Source: Roseburia porci
GTDB lineage: Bacteria; Bacillota; Clostridia; Lachnospirales; Lachnospiraceae
Length of the DNA stretch: 64,000 bases
Direction of reading: 5' to 3'
Assembly: GCF_009695765.1 (NCBI RefSeq)
Contig: NZ_VUNI01000009.1
Coordinates: forward strand, 34,087 to 98,086
A program made the position numbers and the translations under genes. Below the pieces are notes generated by a model. That model ran no database searches. It worked only from the letters and a program-made list of their open reading frames with translations, and was not told where the DNA came from. This document shows positions 16,879-27,307 of this stretch, piece by piece. Every line of letters starts with the position of its first letter. Positions within the stretch are counted from its first letter, which is position 1.

Positions 16879-18243
16879 CTATTTGAGCATTGGCTCAATG
16901 TAGATTTCATAGTCTGTCAGATCTGTGCCTTCCGGAAAATATGCACAAAATCCATAGTCATTTTCCTCTATTGTCTGAGGTGTCATTTCATAAAATCTAT
17001 CCTTCAAGCGGATCAGAATATGTGCTTCTTCGATGTCTTTCATTTCTGAAATCCAATCGGCATCCAGTATACCGGCAAACCCTGTGTAACTTTCCTGGGA
17101 CACTTCTTTAATCTCCTTGTCTGTCCCTTCTTTGTTTTCTTCTCCAGAAACAGCAGATTCTGGAACGTCCACAAGCTGCGTTTGATCCGGTTTACACTCC
17201 GGCGCATAAAATACCGGCCGGCTTTGCGAAATAAGCGGCAAGTTACGTTCTGCGATTTCAAGAACGACGGTATCCGCATTGTATTTCTGTTTTAACAGTA
17301 AATTGTAATTACTGCTTTTATCGAAAACTGCATGATAGTATGTCTCTGCAAAATATGGTAAAAGTGCATTCCCAAAAGAATCCCGGAACATATACAGGCT
17401 TCCTGTTCCATCTGGATTCTCTGATTCAATATAACTTTGCTCTACACTTCTCGTCTTCGTCAGATAATGATACCCAAAATCATAATCCAGATAATATTCC
17501 AGATCTTTTGAAGGATCTTCCGGTCTTAACATCTTCTCAAGATCCCCCGTGAAATCCCGCCGGCTTGTGAAATCGCATCCATCAAAGTCCGGGTGTTCCT
17601 GTTTTAGACCCGCCATAATGGTATCGTATGCCAGAAGTGCACCTTTACTGTTCCAATGCGTATCCTGCCTGAAATACATCTGTTCCGGCTCATTATAAAA
17701 TGTCTGAAACAGATCTACCGTATCCACATCAGAAAGCTGAGGCATTACTATGTCCGCATTTCCCTTATCCGAATATTTCTGGTAGTTAAACGGCATCTCA
17801 TCATATAAAGAATTCTTGTTCGGAGCGATCACAAACCGAAACTTCCCATTGTCTTTCTCTATCGACTGCTGCATAAGTTCCAGAGTACGCACCGTATTAT
17901 ATTGTTGTCTTTGTGACATCGTAACAATACCCTGATAATCATCCGATGTTTTTGCGAAAAACAGATTGCCATTTTCCCCGATGATCACATCCAAAACATT
18001 CGAAGTATGTAATATTTTTTCCTGTAAAAAAGTATCCAGTGCAATCAGCTGTTTTCGAAACCCAAAATTCCCGGAAATACGGCTTTCCATCTGCTCAACC
18101 AGTCCGGATGATGCCGTATCTTCCAGCGCAGACGAATTGTTTTCATTATCTGAACGATTATCAATAACAAATGTTCCAACCGCAATTGCCACCGTCATGA
18201 AGGTGATCACAATGATATAAATAATCTGAATTTTTTTCTTCAT
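16879..18243 (-). CDS. AlgJ/DHHW-like SGNH-type O-acylation partner protein
   Basis: 454 residues with an N-terminal membrane anchor (IQIIYIIVITFMTVAIAVGTFV) and an outer domain. The pieces fit the AlgJ/AlgX/DHHW group of SGNH-hydrolase relatives: ESRISGNFGFRKQLIAL near residue 55, VIIGENGNLFF near 90, FVIAPNKNSLY near 140, and the active-site-like DTHWNSKGA near 200; GTGSLYMFRDSFGNALLPY near 285 carries the Ser block. Such proteins take acyl groups passed by an MBOAT and place them on a polysaccharide. The MBOAT gene ends 17 bp upstream, supporting this. The polymer modified is unknown. Confidence 0.85.
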   Translation of the reverse strand: MKKKIQIIYIIVITFMTVAIAVGTFVIDNRSDNENNSSALEDTASSGLVEQMESRISGNFGFRKQLIALDTFLQEKILHTSNVLDVIIGENGNLFFAKTSDDYQGIVTMSQRQQYNTVRTLELMQQSIEKDNGKFRFVIAPNKNSLYDEMPFNYQKYSDKGNADIVMPQLSDVDTVDLFQTFYNEPEQMYFRQDTHWNSKGALLAYDTIMAGLKQEHPDFDGCDFTSRRDFTGDLEKMLRPEDPSKDLEYYLDYDFGYHYLTKTRSVEQSYIESENPDGTGSLYMFRDSFGNALLPYFAETYYHAVFDKSSNYNLLLKQKYNADTVVLEIAERNLPLISQSRPVFYAPECKPDQTQLVDVPESAVSGEENKEGTDKEIKEVSQESYTGFAGILDADWISEMKDIEEAHILIRLKDRFYEMTPQTIEENDYGFCAYFPEGTDLTDYEIYIEPMLK

Positions 18244-18260
18244 CTCATATCTCCATGCAT

Positions 18261-19595
18261 TTAAAACCTGTAATAAATAAACGGATTATAACTCTCAGTT
18301 CCAAGTGTCATAATGCAAAATAACAATAAGAACACACTTGCAGCCAGAGAAATCCCCTCTTTCCATATTCCCTGTTTCTCTGATATATCTGTTTTTCTCT
18401 CATGCCATGACATAAGTAATCCAATCAGGCAGATCAGAATACGATACGGGGTAAACACTGTAAAATATTTCACATTTTCCGAATTGGTCTTCCACTGGAA
18501 AAGTCCCATGATCCACTTTCCAGCAGTTCCAATATCCGGACTACGGAACACCAAAAATGTAATGCTTACCACCAAAGCAGTACAGATCCATGCCACCACC
18601 TTGTTTTTATGTAATACCTTTCCAGCATTTGTCTCTTCAAAAACTGCACAGGTTCCATGAATCAGACCCCACAAAATAAATGTCAGATTCCCGCCATGCC
18701 ACAGACCCGTTGCAAAAAAAACAATATATTTATTCAGGTAAGTACGCATTTTTCCCTTACGATTTCCACCCAGAGGAATGTACAGATAATCACGGAACCA
18801 TGTTCCGAGCGAAATATGCCATCTCCGCCAGAATTCTTTAATACTGGTCGACCGGTATGGTGCACAGAAATTCTCCTCAATATGGATTCCAAACATTTCC
18901 CCAAGCCCGATAGCCATATCGCTATATCCGCTAAAATCATAGTAAATCTGGAGGCAGTATAAGATTGCGACTGTCCACGATGTAAAAGCCGTCACATGTG
19001 TTGTAATGGAAAATGCGTAATCAACCATATATCCTGTGGTATTTGCAATGATCACCTTTTTTGCCAGCCCCAGGATAAAACGCCTGCATCCGCTGACCCA
19101 TAACTCCACAGAATGTGTCCGTTCCATCAACTGTTTTTGGATTGCATGATATTTTACAATCGGTCCCGCTATCAGCTGTGGAAAGAAAATAATATATAAA
19201 ATCAGCAAAAACGGATTTTTCTGTACAATTGTCGGATCTTTGTAAACATCAACAATATACGAAATCATCTGGAATGTGTAAAATGAAAGCCCAACCGGCA
19301 TACTGTGTACAATCCCGGTATATTTTAAAAGGATCAATACACTCAGATCCAATATCAATATCACTGCCAAAAACACTTTGGGATGCTTCCCGGAAGCAAT
19401 CCCCATTCCTGCAAGATAATTTGCAACCGATGATCCAAGAATCAGCCAGATAAAACGAGGCTCCCCTAACGTATAAAACACGATACTCATAACAAGAAGT
19501 ATCGCGTTCTTATACTTAATCCCAAATGGCAGATAATAAAGCAGGCATGTCAACAGTAAAAAAAATAAAATAAACAATAATGAGCTAAATACCAT
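18261..19595 (-). CDS. MBOAT family O-acyltransferase (AlgI/PatA/DltB type)
   Basis: 444 residues and about eleven hydrophobic segments. The family core is present: QLIAGPIVKYHAI near 140, DFSGYSDMAIGLG near 220, and FWRRWHISLGTWFRDYLYIPLGG near 250, with the catalytic His in FATGLWHGGNLTFILWGLIHG near 300. It moves an acyl group across the membrane. The start has AGGAGA upstream. Paired with the AlgJ-like gene immediately downstream and the lipoprotein gene 21 bp upstream in one minus-strand run. Confidence 0.93.
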   Translation of the reverse strand: MVFSSLLFILFFLLLTCLLYYLPFGIKYKNAILLVMSIVFYTLGEPRFIWLILGSSVANYLAGMGIASGKHPKVFLAVILILDLSVLILLKYTGIVHSMPVGLSFYTFQMISYIVDVYKDPTIVQKNPFLLILYIIFFPQLIAGPIVKYHAIQKQLMERTHSVELWVSGCRRFILGLAKKVIIANTTGYMVDYAFSITTHVTAFTSWTVAILYCLQIYYDFSGYSDMAIGLGEMFGIHIEENFCAPYRSTSIKEFWRRWHISLGTWFRDYLYIPLGGNRKGKMRTYLNKYIVFFATGLWHGGNLTFILWGLIHGTCAVFEETNAGKVLHKNKVVAWICTALVVSITFLVFRSPDIGTAGKWIMGLFQWKTNSENVKYFTVFTPYRILICLIGLLMSWHERKTDISEKQGIWKEGISLAASVFLLLFCIMTLGTESYNPFIYYRF

Positions 19596-19616
19596 CTTTT
19601 CTCTCCTGCGCCATCT

Positions 19617-20144
19617 TTACTCTGCAATTGTATACAATTCAATCTGACTGATTTTCTGATTCTCCAGATACAGGGCAATTCCATAGTCCGAAAATTCGTA
19701 AGTATTCACCGTATCTGATTCTGTAACATTCCCCTCATTCAGCGATTCCGGAATATCTGATGCCGCATCCCCAACATGGAGTCCGCATTTTATCTCTTCC
19801 CCTCCGGAAAAAGAAATGGAATTGACAATTTCTTTTTCTCCTTCTTCGTTGGTAATAATTGTGAGATCGTCATAGGAATAAGTTCTGTCATACCCATCAT
19901 ACATACAGCTTTTTGCCTCTGTGACATCCTGTGCTTCACCAAGTTTGTCTGTCACATCACTCATCTCATCCCCAAGTGAAATCACATTGTCTCCGACTTT
20001 TACAGACTGGTCTCCAAGTGTATCCGGCTTTTGTTCTTTTACAGTTGTATCTTCCCCCTGAGCTGAGCTGTTTTTCTGACCACATCCGGCCAAAAGCATT
20101 GTTAATACAACCATTATTACTACAGATATTCTCTTCTTTTTCAT
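19617..20144 (-). CDS. small lipoprotein of unknown function
   Basis: 175 residues. Signal peptide MKKKRISVVIMVVLTMLLAGCG with lipobox LAGC, so it is anchored to the outer face of the membrane. The mature part is acidic, with a Thr/Lys linker and a compact domain with repeated G.SV..GD./ KIG-like pieces (QSVKVGDNVISLGDEMSDV, IKCGLHVGDAASDIPESL). No family recognised. It lies 21 bp before the MBOAT gene on the same strand and may belong to that acylation unit. Confidence 0.8.
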   Translation of the reverse strand: MKKKRISVVIMVVLTMLLAGCGQKNSSAQGEDTTVKEQKPDTLGDQSVKVGDNVISLGDEMSDVTDKLGEAQDVTEAKSCMYDGYDRTYSYDDLTIITNEEGEKEIVNSISFSGGEEIKCGLHVGDAASDIPESLNEGNVTESDTVNTYEFSDYGIALYLENQKISQIELYTIAE

Positions 20145-20180
20145 ACTTTAAATCCTCATTTTCTTTCATGTACTATCAGC

Positions 20181-20920
20181 TTACGGTGTCGCCGGATATT
20201 TACTGTGATCCCAGTTATAGCGGATCACACCATAGGTTCCATTATCATATTCATATGCATCCATCTGGGCATCTGTCCATAAAAACCGTTCTGTACCCCA
20301 GCCTTTTGTTGTATCAAAATGATACCAGGCTCCGTCGATGTTCACCAGATTCCAGAAATGTGAATCATCATCTTCATGGATCTCTATATTTTCAATTCCA
20401 AGCCTTGTCAATAACGATGCAGAAACACTGTAAAACCCAAAGCAGTTTCCTTTTCTTGAATTCAGCGTGGAGATCCCCCCGTGATCCAGTCTGTGATCGG
20501 TGTTGTTCCACTGTATCGGATATTGTTTTCTACCCAGTCGTACACTGCTCTCGCCTTATCTCTTTGGGACATGGAATCATTCGCTATTGAATATACGATT
20601 CCATCACAAAGCTGATTTAAACTCTCATTTCCTGTATCGTATACGGTAAGCGCTGGAGCCACAGCTTCTGCAGTTTCTGAAGTCGGATTTTGTGGTTCCT
20701 CCTGTACATCCGCAGGAGCCTGCGCATCCGCTTCCTGCCTGGGACTTTCATCCACCACGGGCTTAGGCTGCTCATCCATAGGCTCCACTGCAATCTCTGC
20801 ATCCTCATCCTGCTCTGTCTTGATCTGCTCTGTCTCACTCAATTCTTCTGTTTCCATCTGTTCCGGCATAACCAGCTCTGCAACTCTATGCACAATACTT
20901 ACGCAACATAATTTGCACAT
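20181..20920 (-). pseudogene. transglutaminase-like (papain-fold) gene broken at a G6 run
   Basis: Two frames together give one transglutaminase-like domain. The first (to about 20465) holds an acidic/Pro spacer and RDKARAVYDWVENNIRYSG; the second holds GNCFGFYSVSASLLTRLGIE, DDSHFWNLVNIDGAWYHFDTT, i.e. the Cys, His and Asp of the triad. They meet at GGGGGG (20475-20480): seven Gs would restore the frame. The first frame also has no signal peptide or good ribosome site; an upstream hydrophobic stretch lies in another frame. So it is likely a pseudogene, though slippage at the G run or a base-calling error cannot be excluded. Confidence 0.7.
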
Positions 20921-21007
20921 ATTGATATATATATGAAAATCACCTGCCAGGGCATATACCTCTTTGTTGAAATAACCAAAGCATCGAATCTATCCAGCTT
21001 GCCCCCC

Positions 21008-22339
21008 CTATGCTAAACTGATCATCCATTTGCGCCTCTTGAAAATAACAAGTGATACAACCAGCCTGAATATTTCTTCTGTGGTAAGCAGCGTATACAC
21101 ACCCACAATCCCCCACTCAAATACATACGCTGCAAGCAGACACAACGGGATTCCGATGCACCATGTGCCAATAATATCAATCATCATGATAATTTTAGTG
21201 TTGCCACCGCTTCTTATAATTCCGCCGCCCAGGATCATATTTTCCACCTTGACCGGTGCATACAAAGCAAATACAATAAGCAGTATCTTTCCAAGTGCTT
21301 TTACGCTGTCATCCACACGATACAATCCGGTATAGACCCCTGCCAGTACAATAAGGAGTGCAGAAACGGCTACCGCACCTGCTAAGCCTGCATACATAAT
21401 CTTCTTTGACTCTGCGTAAGCCGCATCGTATTCTTTCCTGCCAAGCCGCTTGCCGACCATTACACCGGCAGCCGCCGACAATCCACTAAGTGCTCCTACA
21501 ATAAGCCCCTGTATCGGGCAGGTAAGTGTGTATGCTGCCAGATTTGATGTGCCAAGATGACCATACACACCAGATTCCACATTTTGTCCAAGACTCCACA
21601 AAAATTCACTGACCAGTATCGGCATAATCATGATCAGGTAATCCCTGATGGTAATCTTTCTAAAATGCAGTGACAGTACCGGCTGGTCTCCATCTTTTCT
21701 GATGCATAAAACAAATCCAATGACAATAAATATCAGGTTAAACAACTGGGAAATAAGCGTTGCAATCGCAGCACCCTTTATTCCCATACATGGCAATCCA
21801 GATTTTCCAAATATCAGCAGATAATTAAGGCCTGTGTTTACAGCAACTGCTCCAAAACTTGCTAAAAATGGTATTGTGGCATGCTCCCTGCAGCGCAGCC
21901 ATGCAGATAAAACATTGCTGACCGCCATTGGAATATAGGAAATTGCTACAATTCTAAAATAGACTGCCCCCGAATTTATAATACTCATATCCTTCGTATA
22001 CAATCCAAGAATCTGTAATGGAAAAACTCCTGCTGCCAGCAGAAATAATGCTGATATCACCATTCCGCAAATAAGACTCACATCAAAACTGCACCATGCC
22101 TCTTTTGTATCTTCAGCCCCAATAAACTGTGCGATCAAAATTCCTGCAACCGTGCTTACCGCACCAATCACCACAGAAAATATTAAAGAAAAGTTACCGC
22201 ATAATCCAACTGCTGCTATATTTGTCTCGCCTAACTGCCCGATCATAATCTGATCTACAATGGAGAACGAAGCCTGCAGCATACTTTGCAATGTGACCGG
22301 AATTGCAATTTTACACAATGATTTCATAAACTTTGACAT
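21008..22339 (-). CDS. MATE family efflux transporter
   Basis: 443 residues with twelve hydrophobic segments in two similar halves. Typical MATE pieces: SFSIVDQIMIGQLGETNIAAVGLCGN near residue 25, and GHLGTSNLAAYTLTCPIQGLIVGALSGLSAAAGVMVGKRLG near 260. These are cation-coupled drug exporters in the membrane. The ATG overlaps the stop of the LacI-type regulator by one base (TAATG), so the two are translated from one message and the regulator probably controls the exporter. Confidence 0.93.
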   Translation of the reverse strand: MSKFMKSLCKIAIPVTLQSMLQASFSIVDQIMIGQLGETNIAAVGLCGNFSLIFSVVIGAVSTVAGILIAQFIGAEDTKEAWCSFDVSLICGMVISALFLLAAGVFPLQILGLYTKDMSIINSGAVYFRIVAISYIPMAVSNVLSAWLRCREHATIPFLASFGAVAVNTGLNYLLIFGKSGLPCMGIKGAAIATLISQLFNLIFIVIGFVLCIRKDGDQPVLSLHFRKITIRDYLIMIMPILVSEFLWSLGQNVESGVYGHLGTSNLAAYTLTCPIQGLIVGALSGLSAAAGVMVGKRLGRKEYDAAYAESKKIMYAGLAGAVAVSALLIVLAGVYTGLYRVDDSVKALGKILLIVFALYAPVKVENMILGGGIIRSGGNTKIIMMIDIIGTWCIGIPLCLLAAYVFEWGIVGVYTLLTTEEIFRLVVSLVIFKRRKWMISLA

Positions 22340-23349
22340 TATAATCCCCTCGTACTTTCTCTTTTTATTAACTCAACCGGCAACACAATTTCTGTCTCAC
22401 ATTCTGCTCCATCACGCATTGCCTCCAGACATTCAATTGCTGTTTTTGCTCTCAAGGCTGCCTCCTGATGAATCGTTGTAAGCGCAGGATTACTTTCCCT
22501 GCTTGCCATATTGTCATCAAAACCAATGATCTGGATATCCTCTGGAATTTGCATGCCTTTTCCCTGCAGAAACCTCATAAGCTCAAGTGCGTAAAAATCC
22601 GATACTGCAAAAACAGCGGTAACATTGCTCTTTATCAGCTCTCTATATTTATCCTCATAAAAGCGCATTCTTTCCTTTTCTGTCCTAGGTATTTCCCATC
22701 TTAATGTTTCTTGCGGTCCAAATGCTTTGCGAAAGCCCTCGATGCGCTCTTTGTCCATGCAGATAAAATTATCCGCTATGCACAACGCTTTTTTATGCCC
22801 CAGCTCCCTTAAATATTTCCCAGCCTGATAACCGCCATCATAATGATCGATGACCAGATTTACTACCTTGGAGCATTTTTCAAAATAACCATCATACACA
22901 ACAAACGATATCCTCATCTGGTTTCTTAGCTTCTCATAATCAGCTTCACAAAAGCCCATCAGAATCAGCCCATCCATATTCCACATGGATGCAAATACCG
23001 GAATCTCACTGATGTCAGATGTCGTTTTTATCATCAGAAAATATCCTTTTTCATTTACCTCATGGGACAGGGCATTCAGTGAAGACATCACAAATCCATC
23101 TTCTAAAACCCTGCCTTCATATTTTTCATGTTCATTCACCACCACACCGATGATTCTTGAATTATTTCTTGCAAGCAGAATGCCTGCCATATTAGGGATA
23201 TACCCTGAGCGTTCAAGCTCCTGCTGGACACGTTTTACCGTCTCATCCGAAATCTTTTCTGTTTTGCCGTGAATCACCTTTGAGACAGTCGCTGTACTAA
23301 GACCCAACGCATCTGCAACATCCGCAATTCGAATCCTGTTCTGTGCCAT
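22339..23349 (-). CDS. LacI family transcriptional regulator
   Basis: 336 residues. N-terminal helix-turn-helix RIADVADALGLSTATVSKVIHGK, hinge helix SGYIPNMAGILLARN, then a periplasmic-binding-protein-like sensor (NNSRIIGVVVNEH to the end), including IIGFDDNMASRESNPALTTIHQ, a standard LacI-family stretch. Ligand unknown. It is the first gene of a two-gene operon with the MATE exporter. Unusually for the family the partner is an exporter rather than a sugar-use gene. Confidence 0.93.
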   Translation of the reverse strand: MAQNRIRIADVADALGLSTATVSKVIHGKTEKISDETVKRVQQELERSGYIPNMAGILLARNNSRIIGVVVNEHEKYEGRVLEDGFVMSSLNALSHEVNEKGYFLMIKTTSDISEIPVFASMWNMDGLILMGFCEADYEKLRNQMRISFVVYDGYFEKCSKVVNLVIDHYDGGYQAGKYLRELGHKKALCIADNFICMDKERIEGFRKAFGPQETLRWEIPRTEKERMRFYEDKYRELIKSNVTAVFAVSDFYALELMRFLQGKGMQIPEDIQIIGFDDNMASRESNPALTTIHQEAALRAKTAIECLEAMRDGAECETEIVLPVELIKRESTRGL

Positions 23350-23512
23350 ATCGATTTCCTCTTTTTTCTTATATTCTGATTATATGGTACAACAGAAATG
23401 TGTGTTTTACAAAGGTTAAGCGTGTAACCCATCACAAAATCCGTACGTGTTTTTTGTGATATTTTACCAATGAATCTCTACAACTACATTATTCAATACA
23501 TATACCTCTTTA

Positions 23513-23575
23513 TGAAAAAAAATCCCGATACACAGTAACCATGCATTTCTGCATTGGGTTCTGTGCACCGGGATT
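23513..23575 (-). terminator. intrinsic terminator of secA
   Basis: AATCCCG(G/A)TGCACAG arms with an inner ATGCA/TGCAT pair, then TTTTTTTT on the minus strand, about 28 bp after the secA stop. Confidence 0.85.
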
Positions 23576-23602
23576 TATCATCTCATTATATTATGTGCTT
23601 CT

Positions 23603-26173
23603 TTATTTCAGTCGTCCGCAGCACTGTTTGTATTTCTTTCCGCTTCCGCATGGACACGGATCGTTCGGATATACTTTCGCTGCTTCACGCTTCTTTGGAG
23701 CATTCTGCGCAGTCTCGTCTTTATTTGTTCCGGTAACTTTTGCTACCTGCTCACGTTCTACCTTCTGCTCGATCTTGACATGGAACAGAAGACGGACGGT
23801 ATCTTCCTGGATTGCTGCGATCATGTCATCAAACATATCAAATCCAGCCATCTTATACTCAACCAGCGGATCTCTCTGTCCATATGCCTGAAGGCCGATT
23901 CCCTGACGGAGCTGATCCATATCATCAATGTGATCCATCCACTTACGATCAATGACTTTCAGTAAAACGACACGCTCGATCTCACGGAACTGTTCGATCT
24001 CCGGGAACTCGGTTTCTTTGGCTTCATAGAGAAGAACTGCTTTCTCCTTGAGATACTGGATCAGCTGTTTGTTATTCTTTACTGAATCCAGATCTTCTAC
24101 TGTGATCGGCTCTAATGGGATGAGCGGAAGAATCAGTTCATTTAACTCGGTAAGGTTCCACTCTTCTTTCGGAATCTCTGCTGAGATACAGGTATTGACA
24201 GCTTTTTCCACGCGGTCCTGGATCATCTTAAAGATAACCTCACGCATGTTCTCGCCATTTAATACGCGGAGACGCTCTGCATAAATAATCTCGCGCTGGT
24301 CATTCATAACCTGATCGTACTCTAACAGATTCTTACGGATTCCAAAGTTGTTTGCCTCGATCTTCTGCTGAGCCTTCTCGATCGCAGATGTAAGCATCTT
24401 GTGCTGGATCTGCTCATTCTCTGGAACTCCAAGTGTTGTAAACATATCCATAAGCTTCTCAGATCCAAACAATCTTAACAGATCATCTTCCAGAGAGATA
24501 AAGAACTGGGATTCACCCGGATCGCCCTGACGTCCTGCACGGCCACGCAGCTGATTATCAATACGTCTGGACTCATGTCTCTCCGTACCGATGATCTTCA
24601 GTCCACCTGCTGCCTTGGCATCATCATCAAGCTTAATATCCGTACCACGTCCGGCCATGTTGGTGGCAATGGTAACAGCTCCATGCTGTCCAGCCTGTGC
24701 AACGATCTCGGCCTCAAGTTCATGGAATTTTGCATTCAATACCGTGTGCGGGATTCCTTCTCTTTTAAGCATTCCACTGACAAGTTCTGAGGTATCGATA
24801 TTAATGGTACCTACTAAGACCGGCTGTCCTTTTTCGTGTGCCATTTTCACTTCTTCTACGACTGCGTGGAATTTCTCTTTCTTAGTCTTGTATACCGCAT
24901 CCTCATGATCGATACGTGCAATTGGACGGTTGGTAGGAATCTCAATAACATCCATTCCATAGATATCACGGAATTCCTTTTCCTCAGTCAGCGCAGTACC
25001 TGTCATACCGGATTTCTTGTCAAATTTGTTAAAGAAGTTCTGGAATGTGATCGTAGCAAGTGTTTTACTCTCACGTTTTACTTTTACATGTTCCTTTGCT
25101 TCAATTGCCTGATGCAGGCCGTCTGAATAACGGCGTCCCGGCATGATACGTCCGGTAAATTCATCGACGATCATAACCTGATCATCTTTTACTACGTAAT
25201 CCTGATCACGGAACATCAGATTATGTGCACGAAGTGCAAGAATGATGTTGTGCTGGATCTCAAGGTTCTCCGGATCAGCAAGGTTGTCGATCTTAAAGAA
25301 CTGCTCTACACGTTTGACACCCTGCTGTGTTAGATTGACGATCTTGTCCTTCTCATTTACGATGAAGTCTCCGGTCTCTTCCTGCTCCATGCCCATCAGT
25401 GCATCCATCTTGGAAAACTCCGGAACATCTTCACCACGTTCCATCTGTCTTGCAAGAATATCGCAGGCCTCATATAATCTGGTTGATTTACCGCTCTGTC
25501 CGGAGATGATCAGTGGTGTTCTCGCCTCGTCGATCAGTACGGAATCGACCTCATCGATGACAGCATAATGAAGTCCTCTTAAAACAAGCTGTTCCTTATA
25601 GATTACCATGTTATCCCTCAGGTAATCGAAACCAAGCTCATTGTTCGTTACATAAGTAATGTCGCAGTTATATGCGTCGCGGCGTTCGTCATTGTTCATG
25701 CTGTTTAATACAACACCAACGGTAAGCCCCAAAAACTCATGAACTTTTCCCATCCACTCAGAATCTCGTTTTGCAAGATAATCGTTGACGGTTACAATGT
25801 AAACCCCTTTTCCTTCAAGGGCATTCAGATATGCCGGAAGTGTAGACACCAGTGTCTTACCTTCACCTGTTTTCATCTCTGCAATACGTCCCTGATGCAG
25901 GATGATTCCACCGATCAGCTGGACACGGTAATGTTCCATGCCAAGCACACGGCGTGCTGCTTCCCTTACTGTTGCATAAGCTTCTGGAAGCAGATCATCT
26001 AAAGTCTCGCCTTTTTCCAGACGCTCTTTATATTCTTTTGTTTTTCCTTTTAATTCCTCATCTGAGAGTGCACCCATCTGTTCCTTATAGGATTCGATCT
26101 TATCTACGATCGGGTAGACTCTCTTCAATTCCCTCTGGCTGTGGGTACCAAAAATTTTGGTTAATGTACTCAT
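23603..26173 (-). CDS. secA: protein translocase subunit SecA
   Basis: ATPase motor that drives secreted proteins through SecYEG. 856 residues, normal for the family. Walker [19 protein letters not shown] near 100, DEAD-like [21 protein letters not shown] near 205, PPXD region, helicase motif [13 protein letters not shown] near 490 and [13 protein letters not shown] near 530. The C-terminal SEC-C zinc motif [14 protein letters not shown] is intact, which binds SecB or ribosomes in other species. It is monocistronic, with a terminator at 23513-23575 and a TACAAT -10 at 26204-26209 upstream. Confidence 0.98.
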   Translation of the reverse strand: MSTLTKIFGTHSQRELKRVYPIVDKIESYKEQMGALSDEELKGKTKEYKERLEKGETLDDLLPEAYATVREAARRVLGMEHYRVQLIGGIILHQGRIAEMKTGEGKTLVSTLPAYLNALEGKGVYIVTVNDYLAKRDSEWMGKVHEFLGLTVGVVLNSMNNDERRDAYNCDITYVTNNELGFDYLRDNMVIYKEQLVLRGLHYAVIDEVDSVLIDEARTPLIISGQSGKSTRLYEACDILARQMERGEDVPEFSKMDALMGMEQEETGDFIVNEKDKIVNLTQQGVKRVEQFFKIDNLADPENLEIQHNIILALRAHNLMFRDQDYVVKDDQVMIVDEFTGRIMPGRRYSDGLHQAIEAKEHVKVKRESKTLATITFQNFFNKFDKKSGMTGTALTEEKEFRDIYGMDVIEIPTNRPIARIDHEDAVYKTKKEKFHAVVEEVKMAHEKGQPVLVGTINIDTSELVSGMLKREGIPHTVLNAKFHELEAEIVAQAGQHGAVTIATNMAGRGTDIKLDDDAKAAGGLKIIGTERHESRRIDNQLRGRAGRQGDPGESQFFISLEDDLLRLFGSEKLMDMFTTLGVPENEQIQHKMLTSAIEKAQQKIEANNFGIRKNLLEYDQVMNDQREIIYAERLRVLNGENMREVIFKMIQDRVEKAVNTCISAEIPKEEWNLTELNELILPLIPLEPITVEDLDSVKNNKQLIQYLKEKAVLLYEAKETEFPEIEQFREIERVVLLKVIDRKWMDHIDDMDQLRQGIGLQAYGQRDPLVEYKMAGFDMFDDMIAAIQEDTVRLLFHVKIEQKVEREQVAKVTGTNKDETAQNAPKKREAAKVYPNDPCPCGSGKKYKQCCGRLK

Positions 26174-26275
26174 ATTTATAACTCCTATTCACGCAATATG
26201 GATATTGTATCACTTTCAATGTCTTTACACAACATGAACGAGTGAACGAATTATAAACTTTTTGTTAACGTTCCG

Positions 26276-26304
26276 TTGAAAAATCAAGGGTTCCCTGTTA
26301 TAAT
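26276..26304 (+). promoter_or_regulatory. sigma-A-type promoter for the TSCPD gene
   Basis: TTGAAA (26276-26281), 17-bp spacer, TATAAT (26299-26304). Divergent from secA. Confidence 0.75.
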
Positions 26305-26343
26305 CATCAAAGTTTCAATGTTACCAAAACAGGAGGATTTACT

Positions 26344-26592
26344 ATGACTTACGAATACAAAACCAAAGGAACCTGTTCTACCGATATCACATTCGATATC
26401 GAGGACAACAAAGTACATAATGTTCATTTCACAGGCGGATGCAACGGTAATCTGAAAGCAGTTGCAAGCCTTGTAGAAGGACTTCCAGTCGATGAAGTCA
26501 TCTCACGTCTGGAGGGCATCAAGTGTGGATTTAAAAACACATCCTGCGGAGACCAGCTTGCACACGCACTGATCGAGGCTTCCCAGAAATAA
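26344..26592 (+). CDS. TSCPD-domain protein, TIGR03905-like
   Basis: 82 residues, opening MTYEYKTKGTCSTDITFDIE and carrying conserved Cys in TGGCNGNLKAVASLVEG, IKCGFKNTSCGDQLAHAL. This is the small stand-alone TSCPD domain otherwise found at the C-terminus of B12-dependent ribonucleotide reductases, where it contributes a metal-binding Cys set. Function of the free form is unknown. Excellent ribosome site ACAGGAGG. Own promoter and terminator, so it is a single-gene unit. Confidence 0.85.
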   Translation: MTYEYKTKGTCSTDITFDIEDNKVHNVHFTGGCNGNLKAVASLVEGLPVDEVISRLEGIKCGFKNTSCGDQLAHALIEASQK

Positions 26593-26616
26593 TCTCAGAT
26601 CTGGTAAAGATTCTGC

Positions 26617-26672
26617 AAAATGCCGGTCTGGCTTCCATGATACCTAAAACATGGCAGTCAGCCGGCATTTTC
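26617..26672 (+). terminator. terminator after the TSCPD gene
   Basis: AAAATGCCGG and CCGGCATTTT arms with an inner CATGATACC/..CATGG pairing; T run on the plus side, A run usable for the convergent dpaB message. Confidence 0.75.
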
Positions 26673-26719
26673 TATTGTATCTGTTTTATCTGCTCATACT
26701 GGTATGAATGCTGTCTTTT

Positions 26720-27307
26720 TCAGTCCAGCGGCTGAAGGATCGGCTGGATCTGTTTTCCCTTCAATGCCAGTTCGATCGTTTCCGGCAAAAGTTCCATTTT
26801 CGCAACCAGCGAATTTGGTTTGCTTTTAAAATTATCCTGACCAAATGGAACAAAATAAATATTTTTCGTGTTCATCAGCATTCCGATATTTTTAAAGTTT
26901 GCTCCAAGCGCATCATTCGTGGAAATTGCGATTACAAGCGCTTTTCCATTGCGCATATGCGCCTTCGCTGCCATAAGGACCGGCGTATCCACGATGCCGT
27001 TGCAGAGCTTTGCGGCCGTGTTACCGGTACATGGGGCAATCACCATAATGTCCAGAAAGTTATTCGGACCGATCGGTTCTGCCTGACTGAGCGTGCGTAT
27101 TCCCTCATTTTCCGTAATCTCACAGATTCCATCCACATATTCCCGCGCACTTCCAAAACGGGTGTCACAGCTTTGTGCTGCAAAAGAGAAAACAGGAATG
27201 ACATTCGCTCCCATCTCCTTCAGCCGGATGACCTCCTTTCTGGATTTGGAAAATGTGCAGAAAGACCCGGTAATTCCATATCCTATATTATAATTTGAAA
27301 AATCCAT
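26720..27307 (-). CDS. dpaB: dipicolinate synthase subunit B
   Basis: 195 residues of the flavoprotein (Dfp/UbiX-like) fold: opening IGYGITGSFCTFSKSRKEV, DIMVIAPCTGNTAAKLCNGI near 105, and TNDALGANFKNIGMLMNTKN near 145. With DpaA it makes dipicolinate, the calcium chelator of the spore core, from the lysine pathway. It overlaps the dpaA end by 25 bp and has GAGGATAAATC before its ATG. Its presence says that the organism is, or recently was, a spore former. Confidence 0.95.
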   Translation of the reverse strand: MDFSNYNIGYGITGSFCTFSKSRKEVIRLKEMGANVIPVFSFAAQSCDTRFGSAREYVDGICEITENEGIRTLSQAEPIGPNNFLDIMVIAPCTGNTAAKLCNGIVDTPVLMAAKAHMRNGKALVIAISTNDALGANFKNIGMLMNTKNIYFVPFGQDNFKSKPNSLVAKMELLPETIELALKGKQIQPILQPLD

